Source: Aphidius gifuensis (Eukaryota; Arthropoda; Insecta; Hymenoptera; Braconidae). Taken from it: a stretch of DNA of 64,000 nt. This document shows, one piece after another, positions 11,763 to 22,996 of this stretch; position 1 is the first letter of the stretch; every line of letters begins with the position of its first letter. The notes under the pieces are model-generated. The model had not been told where the DNA came from. It made no database searches and was given only the letters and a program-made list of their open reading frames with translations. Position numbers and translations under genes: made by a program. The DNA lies in contig NC_057790.1 of assembly GCF_014905175.1 (NCBI RefSeq), positions 14,658,469-14,722,468 on the forward strand, in the 5' to 3' direction.

Positions 11763-14370
11763 CTGATAAAGATTTTCATTTCTTGTTGGAATTTTTTAAT
11801 ATGTGATTCGTTGTAAGGTTTTAGCTTATTACGAAAATTAATGATATATATTTAGTTACTTTTAAATAATAATTTTAGCTTTTGGATATACATTTATTTC
11901 ATTTAGTTATTCAATTCCACTTTTTTAATGAATAATTTTTATTATCGTGAATTTAACGTAGCCTTTTAGATATTTACATTATTGCTACGGCCTTTTACAT
12001 TAATATCTTTCTTTGTATATATCTATATTCTTGTGAATGAGTGTCGATTTTTTTATGTATAATTTAATTATGTAACATAGAAGTTGATTTTATTATGCTA
12101 ACTATTATTTGATAAAAATTATATCACACAAAGATATTTATTCAGTTTTTTATAAATAATATAACAAAAACTTGTACATTTTTCACGATCAAATAAGTTA
12201 CACAATTCCATAAATATATTAAATTATTGAATTCATTATATATAAATATATTAATCATATGAGATTATATTATATGTTATACAGAGATGAAAATATACTA
12301 ATGATCGGAAGGAAAATATCACTTTATTACTTTTCAAGAAATTTTTAACAATAAATATATTGTTACGTCTTGGTATAAGTTAGAATTAATAACCAATAAT
12401 AAATAATAATTTAATAAATTCAGTAGATGCAAGATGCCGAACAAGCGATAAAATTTTTCTTTTTTTATAATAAATTATTTATTTTTATTTTCACACGGAA
12501 TAAAAACTCATATTTTGCATTTTTATAAAACAATTTATTTTTATATTTTTTATATAAATTTTGGTAAGCAGTTTTCAAAGTCACCTCTGCAACGCGAGAT
12601 GCCACATCCGTTGAAGTTGCTAAATTATTATTTATCAAATGTTTGAACAATTAGAATATGCTGACTACTATGGGAACCATTGTATTTCATTGGTGCAAGA
12701 AATGGTACCACTTTTTAATCCCTACCTAACAATTAAATTTTTATGGGAATAATTTTATTTTTAATTTTAAGGAGCGTCACTCTCGTGATAACTTTTATTC
12801 GGCCAACATCTAACTAAATTTAAAATCATTCTAATTGAATTAAATACTTAGTAAAATTTCATAAATTTATATTAAAAATTATTGATCATTTTAATTGATA
12901 AAAATATAAATAAAATAAATTTAATTCATTTAAAGAAATTAATAACAAATAAATAATATTATCAGTGCATTAAAACTTAATTAAATAACTGTGACAAATA
13001 ATTATTCCTACAAATTTTACCCTTCCTAAATCCTAACATTGACTGTGAAATTTTCCGGGGTGTTATTTTTCTGTGCTACGAGTTGTGTTACCTATTGGAT
13101 TATTCTAAATTATCAACATCATCAGGCGACCATCCTGATTGACACGCTCTCTATACTTTAATTTTGGATAAACCACAACAACAAGGTAGAATCTACAAAA
13201 AATACACATTCCCTCCTAACCCGTTACCCTGTAGGGAATAACAAAACAAGAGGATTATAAAAATTACGTTAAATATCAGGCTCATTAATTTGTATTATTG
13301 CTAAATTATTATATTATTATTTTTGTTGTTTAACATTCTTTCTTTTTTTTTGTTATTTCATAAATAATACAAATTAATTAGCCTGGTACGTAACAATATA
13401 TTAAAAAATATATATTCGATATATTTATCCACATAAAAATATAAAAATAGTTTTAATGGAATTTATTTACATTTAACTTTTTAAATTTTGTAACAACAAT
13501 TATTTATAACAAATACACAAAACTAAAATATTGAAGTTTTAATTATATGTCTTTAATAAATTTAGATGAATAGAATGCATTGAAAAATTATATCATAAAA
13601 AAATGAATAGTTTAAATAATTTATATTTTTATTATTTCGATAAAATATACAAAGTGTTATTCAAATATATATATATATTTCTAATAGAATAGGTATTTAA
13701 AAAACCTAAAAAGTAGTGGAATAAACTATCTCAAATACAGTACAGAAAACGTTGTTAAGTCTTTTCTAAAACACATCAAGAGATGTCAGAATAAAAGACT
13801 ATTCTTCAGAAAGCCATAGATACGTAATTCTAAGCCCACCATGTATTTCCACTGAATTTAGCATTTCTAAATTATTCATATAAAGAAACTGAATACATCT
13901 TTTTATGATTGTATTTTATAGTTTGTTACATTTTTTATTCTTAATGGAATATTCTTACTAGAATTATTATTCTTTTTTTTCATCTCCATATATTCATGTA
14001 GTATTTTTTGTTTTATATATACAGAACATTATGAAAAAATAATATTCTAAATTTTTTTTCATTATACAGATTTTATAAAATTATATACACATTATTATTA
14101 TATTTAACTTTTATTTATTTATTTATATTTTTAGGGATATTTAAAGATTTATTATATACATACATCTTATATACATTCTATTATACAGAGATATTCATAC
14201 TTTTCTTATACTAGTGTAAATCTGAGATGTAAACAAGTTTCATAAATAATTGTAACAGTTGCTTTACAAGTGTGTGCGTGTGTGTGTGTGTGTGTAATTG
14301 GAGATATAGAATAGACTCCAATAGCAGGTGTTGAGAAATATACCTACCAATTCACTTGGAAATTTTTTTC
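8824..14370. other. AT-rich region without a recognisable gene
   Basis: Both strands were read and no conserved product was found. Three degenerate units of about 165 bp sharing a CTCAAAGAGAAAA-like start lie at about 9,010-9,490. A (TTA)n run sits at about 11,727-11,763 and a (TG)n run at about 14,270-14,296. The open frames in this stretch are short and of low complexity. Confidence 0.4.
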
Positions 14371-15097
14371 TAGGTGTATTTTGGACCAAAAAACGACCTT
14401 ATTTTTTTTCAATTTTTTTCCACCATTTTTACACCATAAAATAATTTTTTTTTTCCTACTATCGAGTATTTCTCAAATTAGACCAGGTTTAAAATTCTGA
14501 AATTTTTCCCATATCATCTCGAGGTAAAAACAAGTCACCCATAAAAATTTGGGAATGGGCCGAGAATAATTACTAATTTTTTTATAACTGATTAAAAAAA
14601 AATTTTTTTACCAATTTTAAAATAATCTAATTTTAGAATAATCTAATAATGGTTTCTTGTAGAGAAATCAAAAATAAAAATAAATGATATCTGGGCAAAT
14701 TTTGGTTCTTTCCATATTTCGAGGTTAAAAGCTTCAAAAATTGAATTTTAAGCGACGCAGTTTTTCTATCTTTCCATCCTTAAATATAGGGAAAATTAAA
14801 ATTCATCAAAATATCATTTATTTTTACTTTTGATTTCTCTACAAGAAATTAAATTTTTCTATTTTTAAAATTCGTAAAAAAAATTTTTTTTAATCAGTTA
14901 TAAAAAAATTAGTAATTATTCTCGGCCCATTCCCAAATTTTTATGGGTGACTTGTTTTTACCTCGAGATGATATGGGAAAAATTTCAGAATTTTAAACCT
15001 GGTCTAATTTGAGAAATACTCGATAGTAGGAAAAAAATTATTTCATAATTAAAAATGGTGAAAATAAAAAAGAATCGTTTTTGTCCAAATACACTAA
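14371..15097. mobile_element. Foldback element (large palindrome)
   Basis: Arms of about 260 bp or more are near-perfect reverse complements: TAGGTGTATTTTGGACC at the left pairs with the right end near 15,095, and AATGGGCCGAGAATAATTAC pairs with GTAATTATTCTCGGCCCATT. The palindrome continues almost to a short centre at about 14,735. No coding sequence is present. It is a non-autonomous foldback or MITE insertion. Confidence 0.8.
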
Positions 15098-15689
15098 ATG
15101 TCCTGCGGTAAGCGCCGAACTTTTTTATTTTAGATAAATTGTATTTAATAAAATTATATATTCAGGGTCCAATTGGATACCCCTAGCTCCATCTTATGAA
15201 TTATAAGGGTAACATTTAAGGGAGCAAACGCATCCCCGAATATTCCCGACCTACCCTACGGTCAGCTTGTGCCATTGACCCAGGATATCGATCAGTTCAC
15301 TGGGATCTCTGATCCTGTGACTACCAGCTCTAACTGCTTTAACTGCTTTAATAAGTGTTTTACAAAGTCTTAGAATAATTTTAAGAGTCACCAGCCGAAA
15401 ACTGTAAGTTACATTTATCCAATATTTCATTGATTTATTTTGCTTAAATATTTTTAATTATCTTTACGTAATATTTGGTTACGCAAATTATTAATTTAAA
15501 CTCATTAAAATCATACTGGATATAACTGGTAATAAATTCAGACCGCATGGTCTAAGTTGTCTTGTTCTTTTAAATTAAATTCAAGTGCACACTTTTTGTG
15601 ATAAATTGTTTAATCAAATAAATATTGAATAAGATAAATTATAGTTGGCCGATTAAAGCAAGAATTTGCCTGTTAAAAATATTTAATTA
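15098..15689. other. Intergenic sequence, nothing recognised
   Basis: This stretch is slightly more GC-rich around 15,170-15,320 than its surroundings and could be part of an old retroelement, but I see no ORF, terminal repeat or RNA gene. Confidence 0.3.
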
Positions 15690-15941
15690 CAGTATAATCT
15701 CTCTATAGTGACATTCTCTATAGTGACATCGAGCGTCAGCGTAGGAGAATTTTTTCCCTCACTCCAGAATGTCCCTACTTGTGTTGGTGTATCGGTGTGT
15801 GACGTAGTATATTCTTTCTCTTTTTATTATTCTATCCGTCGCGCTCACTCAATTCCCCTCGACGCTAGAGTGGGAGACGCTCTCTATAATAAATTCCGAG
15901 AATTTGAGCCCCGACGATGTCACTATAGAGAGATTATACTG
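15690..15941. mobile_element. pogo/Tigger-type MITE
   Basis: The 252-bp unit begins CAGTATAATCTCTCTATAG and ends with the reverse complement, with TA on both sides. The left end carries a second, offset copy of CTCTATAGTGACAT. CAGT-starting ends with a TA target duplication are typical of pogo-group elements. The 98-codon ORF across it (15,708-16,004) is a by-product of the repeat. Confidence 0.85.
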
Positions 15942-16312
15942 TATTTTAAATATAACAATCAACGACCTCGTGGTCATGAATTTGGTCTTAACTACGACCT
16001 GTAAAGTATAGTAAAGCGTTTTATGTAATTATTAAATCAAACAAATGTAAAAGTGAACTTCGTTATAATTTTTATTGTAAATTCAGTGTTACACAAAACG
16101 CGTCAAATTATCTCAAGGTCCACGTCGGTCAAATTTAAATATGTTATACTCCCAACATCAATACTATTGGTAGACTCGTGAGTATTTTCATAATAAATTT
16201 ACCATTTTATTTAACATTATATGTTTGTGTTTGACTCAAGTTCTTATAAAATTATTTGTCTTTAATTTGTGTACTATTTCTCCGCGTATTTTTACAGGTT
16301 CCTTTGTACCTC

Positions 16313-17540
16313 AGTAGAGTATAAGAAGGAGAGATAGTGGGTTGCGTAAGGTTAAATGGTATACGATGCATGAGAAAACCGGTTTTGGGAGTCGTTTTTT
16401 TACCTGCCCCCTTTCCCTCTGTGCCGCTTGCTCGCGTTCCCCCCTCGAGCACCGACAAACTCCGCGGGGGCCATACGCGACTACCCTGATAAAGTACCCT
16501 CAAAAAACTACCCTTAAAAACTACCCCTATTATTTTATTTATTATTATTATTATTATTTATTATTATTATTATTATTATTATTTATTATTATTTATTATT
16601 ATAATAATTATTTTTTCTATTATTACATATATATATATTATTTATAATTATTATTTCTTTATTATTTATTTATTGTTATTATTATTTATATATGTACGTA
16701 TGTATATATATGAATAATAATATTATTTTTTATTTTAAATATTATTTTTTTAAATATTATTTTGTGATGTGTGCGTGCGCATAAGTGCAAGCAGACTGCA
16801 AGCAAAAGTGTCAGCAGAAGTGTGAATGGAGAATGTGTGTGAGCCAAACAAGTGTTAGTGTAGGGCGGGTCTTGTTTTGTTAGTGTAAAATGTTTATAGC
16901 GCTGCAGCGGCAGCAAAATTCCCAGCAAAAGTTCGAATGGAGAATGCGTGTGAGTCAAATAAGTGTTAGTGTAGGGCGGCCATGTTTTGTAGTGCCTTAG
17001 CACTACACTTATGTCTATAGCGCTCACTCTCTTGAATTAAAAATGCGTACTTGGTTATTTAACAATAACAATTGTTATAATTAAAAAAAAAAATTATTTC
17101 AAGTGTTTTTATAATAGATAATAATATTCTCTACCACATCCATTGGACGATCGCTATTTTTTTTCAAATAATTACAAAGTTATAATGATATTTTTAACGT
17201 AGCGCTCTTGGATTTGAAATATGTACTTGGTTATTTAACAATGACAATTGTTATAATTAAAAAAAAAAATTATTTCAAGTGTTTTTATAATAGATAATAA
17301 TATTCTCTACCACATCCATTGGACGATCACTATTTTTTTTCAAATAAATAAAAAGTTATATTAATATTTCAAGCGTAGGGTCTAGCGTTCGAGTCAGCCC
17401 AGGTGTAATTTTTTTTTATTTTATTTTTAATTTTTTTTTTATATTATTACATTTATTATTTTATTATTTAATTTTTAAATAACATTTCAATTATGACTCA
17501 TTTGTATGCAGCTGGGAAATATAGAAAAATAATTAAGACA
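16313..17540. repeat. Left terminal inverted repeat region of the Polinton-like element
   Basis: Three zones are visible. The outer zone (16,313-about 16,998) matches the right arm at 35,191-35,471 in inverted orientation as far as the gap allows, starts AGTAGAGTAT, and is shared with the solo copy at 3,742. The middle zone (about 17,035-17,335) consists of two direct repeats of about 175 bp with the motif GTACTTGGTTATTTAACAA, absent from the right arm. The inner zone (17,336-17,540) matches 34,649-34,858 inverted, including AGCGTAGGGTCTAGCGTTCG and ATGACTCATTTGTATGCAGC. Polinton ends are known to begin with AG, which fits 16,313. Confidence 0.8.
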
Positions 17541-17622
17541 TAGGTTATTGACATTTATTTTTATTTGAACATGTGTTTTCTTTTAATATTCATTTCCGTT
17601 CGACATACTTTTCTTACAATAT

Positions 17623-18126
17623 TTAACCAGTTTCGTCAACACTACAATTTTTATTTGAAGACATTTTATTTAAAAAATATTTTTTTATTCGTCTAGCATG
17701 TACAAGTGCACACTCATGATATGGTAAATTATTATAAATTATACATTTAGATTTAGATGTTTCTGTTGCTACAAATATAGTCCATTCATTCATATTTTCA
17801 GCGTTTATAATATCTCGACCAAGAAGATTCTGTAAATACATTACAGATGTAATAATTAATTTACTTTGTTTTGCAATTCAACGTAAAATATCAAGTACTC
17901 TTCCTATGTCGCTCTCTCCATCAAACCAATGTAGTCCATGTATTTCTTTTAGTCGTCGTTGATTTTCAACTTTGACAGTCATAGGTAGTTCTGAATATTC
18001 ACAGGGCGGAGTGAGAATCCAATGATTTACAACGTTGCCAATTACACTAGCAACAGCAATTTCTTTTGGTATATAAGTATAGTCTTTATTAATGTATCCA
18101 TTCGTCGTAATAATCCAATCGTACAT
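17623..18126 (-). pseudogene. Decayed paralogue of the exonuclease-like protein at 32,341
   Basis: The frame is continuous except for one TGA at 17,878-17,880. Both halves align with the intact 189-residue protein encoded at 32,341-32,910: the early YIPKEIAV corresponds to YYPKEISV, NHWILTPPCEYSEL to SHWIIGPFKYSKL, and the later GRDIINAENM region to HCIINLENI. So the element carries two divergent copies in opposite orientation, one near each end. The protein is widespread in arthropod selfish elements but its function is not established; an early acidic DxQ/D-x-E-like position suggests an exonuclease fold, as inference only. Confidence 0.6.
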
Positions 18127-18142
18127 GATGTAGTATTACTAA

Positions 18143-18824
18143 TTACCAACGGTTTGTAAAAGCTTTTTCGATGTCAATGTATAAACGATCAAAATTATAT
18201 AATATTACTTCAAATAAAAATAATTTATATGACAAAAGTTTACTTATTTTTAATGTACTTTCAATATCGTCAGAAATTTTGTAGAAATTTTTTAATAACA
18301 TTTGTTTTAAAAAATCAGATGTTGGAAAATCAAGATTATCTTTTCCTACAGTCTTATGCATATACAATATTGTTGCATGATTGTAAATGTCGACAGGAAT
18401 ATTTTCCAGACTCTCTATGCAGCAATCAACCCACGGTAATTTATTCACAATTTCATTCATCGACACTTCATGTAGTGCTATTTTTCCAGAGCCCTGATCA
18501 AATACAACAGACCTCGTTTTGTATGAATAACTAAAAAATATATTAATGTCTTCACACTCAATTGGAGAATATTTTTTTTTCAAGTCGTCTGTTTTTTCAC
18601 TAGCTGAGTACCAAGATAATATAAATTCTAGTTTATCCAAAAAATTTTTCCACATAAAATATAAATATATAAATATATAAATACTGCAAACGAAATTCCT
18701 TTTCTTGAAGTATTGTCACAATATTAATTCGATAATCTTCTCCAAATCCAACACGTAGGTTTTTCGTTTTAGACTTATTAAGTGCAACTGAATGTGACAG
18801 AAGAAGATTACTAGTTGACTCCAT
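18143..18824 (-). pseudogene. Element-encoded protein of unknown function, frameshifted
   Basis: Two overlapping frames appear to be one gene. The N-terminal part starts at 18,824 (MESTSNLLLSHSVALNKSKT) and runs 63 codons into an ATAAATAT microsatellite at about 18,660-18,690, where the frame is lost. The remaining 170 codons resume in another frame at 18,655. The protein is predicted soluble, with a Cys-rich patch (WVDCCIE) and a helical C terminus. A TATAAAAG box lies at 18,859-18,866 on the minus strand. I do not recognise the family. Confidence 0.5.
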
Positions 18825-18892
18825 CGTTAACTTTTAATTTTACCTATCATTACATCGTCTTTTATACAATTAGATATTAAATAGTGGGGAAA

Positions 18893-20779
18893 TTAATAAG
18901 TAGAGGGATAAGATATTGAGGTGGGGACGGGCTTCACATCTATATGACACTTTTCTTTTTTAAAGAAAGATAAAATTTTTTTTATAATAATTACAATTGG
19001 TGGAAATGAAATTATGGAGGTTAATATTGTAGCCATAATAATTTCACTAAGAATAATTTTAAATATAATATTTTTTGACTGATTTTTTTCATTTATTTTT
19101 TCTTTCTGATCTAATTTCTCTTTTCTTATTTCTTCAAGAGATATATCATAAATCAATACCGCTGGGTTTGCTGATGAATAGTTTGTTTCTCCTATAGTAA
19201 AATCAACAATTTCAGGCAATAGTTTTGTAACATTTAATGTTGCTGTAGTTTTAAATTCATATATGGTATCAATATTGACTACCTGTTGACCGAAAATTGT
19301 TCCGTAATTTATGCGTGCGTGGCAACCTGCTTGGATCCGTAGTATACCGACACCACGAATAACAATAGTTTTTTTTTTCTTGTTTCCACACAGTATATGT
19401 ATTTCTTGTTCTCCTGGTAAACTATATAACCATCCTCTTTCATTACTTAATTTTTTCCAGTACGGTGTGAAATGACGAGAAATTTTAATGTCACAATTAA
19501 GTAAAGGCGATTCATTAATTTTTGTAATTAGAGAAATTTCACAACCAGCTTGATGTGAGCTCTCATACATTGGATATGATAATGATTCACATATATGTAT
19601 ATTTACACTTGCTTGACAAAAAGGTAAATCAATTTTATTTTTTACAAGTGTATATTGCGATTAATCTGATGACAAAATCAAATAATTAGCTCTTGGTTTT
19701 ATCCACGCTGATCCTATTGTATTATTCCCTAATTGTTGAGCAATAGGATACGATCTTAATTTATGTATATGATGAATTTTTTCTTCAGTAAATGGAATTC
19801 TCATTAAAACAAATAATCTACCATTGTCATAACCTATATCGATTTGTGATATTTTACTCAGATGACCAGCTACTGCATCTCTTATATTCATAGGTAAATT
19901 AAATTCACCACTATGTTTTGCAAAAAACTCAAGTGAGCCTTCTAATTTTTCTGCTGATAATATTTCAGGATGAAGTATATTTAGCTTTGATAAATTAATG
20001 GAATCAATTACAATTTTAAAAAAAAAATTATATCCATCTACAACATTCCCAAAGTCATCTAAATAGAGAATTGTTTGATACTACAGCTCCCAATATGCTC
20101 GTGTTCCTTTCTCACGATCATAACCAAACCATTTTTTAAAATCTTCATATATTATATAAAACGAGCCAAGTGTTGAATTTCCTATAGTTGAATAATCTAT
20201 TAAAATTTTATTAAATCGTTCTACTTCAGCTGGTAATATATGCGTAAGATTCTCAAGATCTGATACAAAATTTTTTTTTTCTCTCAACATGTTATCAATT
20301 TTATTATTGTATAATGCAGATTCTTCATCACTTAAAGATGTGAAAAAAGACTTGTCTATAAAAGTATTTCTATCATTAAATACATCACGCTTTTGTCTTA
20401 TATCTTTCTCTATTTCAGGTTGCGTAGAAATTGCTTTCAATTGACGTACATATTCTTCTGTAACATTTAGTTTTAATTGTACCGTATGTTGCCTTTGTAT
20501 TACTGCGTCACACAGGGAGTGCGTATAATGCATCACATGTGTACATTTGTCTTTTAATATTTTTACAGCCTTGATTACGTCATCATTTAAATATGGTTGT
20601 TGTTTTATATACCAATCTAATTCAATGAATGTAATTAGCTTCCAGTTATTTATTGAAAATTTAAAATCGTATAAATAATCGTAAAATAATCCTGCACCTG
20701 TTTGTATTTGTTTGACTGTATAGTCATTTTTACTTGCAGCCGAAACACTTAACACGGAAAAAATTATAAATAGATACAT
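18893..20779 (-). pseudogene. Envelope/F-type fusion glycoprotein, two in-frame stops
   Basis: One frame of 629 codons spans the gene, broken by TAG at 20,081-20,083 and TAA at 19,661-19,663. It has a signal peptide (about residues 1-15), an early GAGLFYDYL...NNWKLITFIEL block as in baculovirus F and errantivirus Env proteins, a basic motif RQKR near residues 128-131 that resembles a furin-type site, a Cys-rich C-terminal ectodomain (GCEISL, GCHARI) and a hydrophobic anchor in the last 60 residues. In the family these proteins mediate membrane fusion of enveloped particles. A TATAAATAG box and initiator precede it. The breaks mean no full product is made from this copy. Confidence 0.75.
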
Positions 20780-21630
20780 TGTACCTTTTTAATAAACTAA
20801 CATGAAATACTATTTATCAGCTCTATTTATACTTATTTTACCGTAATTACCGCCACCTGTACTTGAAATATTTATTACAATTATTATTTGAGTGACATAC
20901 TTGCATGAAATAGCGCATATTTACATAATACAATGACACACCTGAGCGTCACAGCTGGATAGAAAGAGAGCAACGAAAAAAGCAGGTATAGGAAAAAATG
21001 CAAATGAAAATAGAAACTTCTCTATTCTTTATACAAAAATATATTTTTTCTTTTGACTACAATATTTTTTGTTCGAAAAATAATTAATTACTGTCTTGGT
21101 ATTTTTCAACTATATTTATTTTTAATGGAACTGTTTACTGCTGGCGCCGTATTTTTTTTTTTTAAATTCAGGGTGAATACAGGGGTCTAAAGATCTATTA
21201 TGCGAGAAAAAAATGTCCTTTTGATTATTTAAAATGTATAAATTAAAATGCTAGAATATAAAATTAGTTTGAGTTTATTTTTTCCAAAGAAAATTTTTTT
21301 TTTAAATAGAAAACTTTTTTGTTTATTGTCTGGCAGCACTATTATTCAATTTAAAATTGTACCCCGAGTGTTTAGAAAGAATATAGATCTATGAAATATT
21401 TAACAACGATCTTTATTAGCTTTTTTGGAAGATATCAAAAATTTGAATTTCAAGTTACAATAGATTATGCAAAATAGCAACTGGTAAATTATTTAAAAAA
21501 GAAAAAAATTATTTAAAAAGATAAAAAATTATTTAAAAAAGAAAAACTAAAACGTAAGTGGGGAGTGCTTTTCCGACATCTTTAATCCTAATTTTCGAGT
21601 CAGTTGCACATCGTCTTCAACACTTTCAAC
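20780..21630. promoter_or_regulatory. Divergent intergenic region of the element
   Basis: This separates the minus-strand block (envelope and others) from the plus-strand block. On the minus strand TATAAATAG (20,823-20,831) is followed about 30 bp later by TTAGTT (20,795-20,800), and the envelope start is at 20,779. On the plus strand an initiator-like TCAGTT lies at 21,600-21,605, 26 bp before the likely ATG at 21,631, without a clear TATA. The middle holds no ORF. Confidence 0.5.
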
Positions 21631-21972
21631 ATGAACAACTTATGTGAAAAATTTTTAACCAAATCTTTTAAAATCATATCACCGGGAGTCGTACAAGTTA
21701 CGCGCAACTATACATTTAAACGCCCAAAGATAATTCAAAAAATACGTGGTCACTTAAAATTGAAAAGTAGTATGAAGGAAATATATTATATCATAAAATA
21801 TATAACTTCGATTGATAATTTAGCAGAATCAGTTGAAGATTTTGAGGGTGATTTAAAAATATTCAAAGACGATCTCGATGAAGATCGCATAAATGAAATA
21901 CTTTCAAAAGATAATGCAGTAAAAAAAAGATTTATATGGTTTTTTAAAAAGATGTACCAATGCTATCAATAA
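21631..21972 (+). CDS. Unknown element protein (113 residues)
   Basis: I chose the ATG at 21,631 (MNNLCEKF) rather than 21,604, because the upstream ATG overlaps the initiator-like sequence. The product is lysine-rich in its first half (KRPKIIQKIRGHLKLK) and has an acidic segment near residues 75-95 (DFEGDLKIFKDDLDED). No membrane segment or known motif is visible. It is the first gene of the plus-strand block, directly before the spliced gene at 21,992. Confidence 0.45.
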   Translation: MNNLCEKFLTKSFKIISPGVVQVTRNYTFKRPKIIQKIRGHLKLKSSMKEIYYIIKYITSIDNLAESVEDFEGDLKIFKDDLDEDRINEILSKDNAVKKRFIWFFKKMYQCYQ

Positions 21973-21991
21973 TCGGAGCTTTATCAAAAAA

Positions 21992-22839
21992 ATGTTCCGT
22001 AAGTATTTAAATAATATATTAATACAGCGAAATAAAAAAGTAAAAATAATACAGTGAAAATAATACAGTGGAATAAAATAATAGAGTGGATTTAAAAAAA
22101 GTGAAAATAGAATAAAACAGTGAATTTATATATTTTACAGGTGAGCGACAATTACGTATTCGGCAAAAAAAAGCAAAGATCATAAGAAGAAAAATGATTA
22201 GAAGGATGGTTGTTCAGGAGCGTTGGCGTATCCAACGTCTCAAAAACCTTGAGGAATGGAAAAAAGAAAAAGAACGTGAACGATCAGATTCTACGTCATC
22301 GAGTGATAATTGGATATGTAAGTGTTTTAGAAAATTATTATTTTTTAATTTTGCTTTTTGTTTTTAAAATGATTTCTTTTTTAATTTTACTTTTTGTTTT
22401 TCAAATTTTTTTTTTAATTTTACTTTTTGTTTTAAAATTTTTCAACTTTTTTTTTTTTCTGAAAAAATTTTTTAATTTTACTTTTTTTTTTTTTTTGTTT
22501 TTAAAAGTTATTTACATTTTCGTTTTTTTAATTTTTATCTAAATTTTTTTTTCTTTAAATCAATATTTTTGCATTTTATTTTTTACCGTTTTTCTGATGA
22601 CCTATTTCTCAAACATTCATTCATTCATTGTTGAAGCGAACCCGAAAAAATGTCATTCATCCGAGGGAACGGGAGTTTCTTCACGGGAGGGATTCATCGG
22701 TGTACCAGAAAGCAGTGACTCTGACGTCACGGATTTTGAGGAGCCCCAATGCATCGAGGTTGGACAGTGTTACGTTCGTGGAAAAGACATAAACGTAAAC
22801 AAACAAGGCTGTGACGCTTGCCGGAACGAAAAAATATAG
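21992..22839 (+). CDS. Three-exon spliced gene of unknown function inside the element
   Basis: Predicted exons are 21,992-21,998, 22,141-22,317 and 22,637-22,839. Introns begin GTAAGT in both cases and end TTTTACAG and TTGAAG; the phases match and give a 128-residue protein. The first half is a strongly basic helix (many R and K, RRKMIRRMVVQERW), then a serine patch (SDSTSSSD). The last exon is acidic, then has paired cysteines (QGCDACRN) just before the stop. Without splicing, exon 2 would run into a phenylalanine-rich tail translated from T-rich intron sequence, which is not protein-like. The 3' acceptor of intron 2 is the weakest call. Confidence 0.5.
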
Positions 22840-22942
22840 TATGTTATTTTTTTTTTATTCGATTAAATTTTTTTTTGTCAGTTTAATAGATTTTTAATAT
22901 AACAAGTGCATGCAATGTAAATATAAGCTAGGTGGGAGTACA

Positions 22943-22978
22943 TATATATATTCGGGAAATTTATCATTTTTATTTAGT
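22943..22978 (+). promoter_or_regulatory. TATA box and initiator of the polymerase gene
   Basis: TATATATA (22,943-22,950) is followed by TTTAGTAA about 31-33 bp later, and the likely polymerase start is at 22,997. This repeats the TATA-initiator spacing seen before other genes of the element. Confidence 0.45.
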
Positions 22979-22996
22979 AAATTTTTAATATTAATC

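Noticed and set aside
11618..11806. 62-codon Leu-rich ORF
   Set aside because: It is built on a (TTA)n microsatellite.
15708..16004. 98-codon ORF
   Set aside because: It starts in a MITE end and crosses the element into the flank.
22210..22542. 110-codon ORF with a Phe-rich tail
   Set aside because: The tail is translated T-rich intron; the first part is in a different frame from the predicted exon 2.
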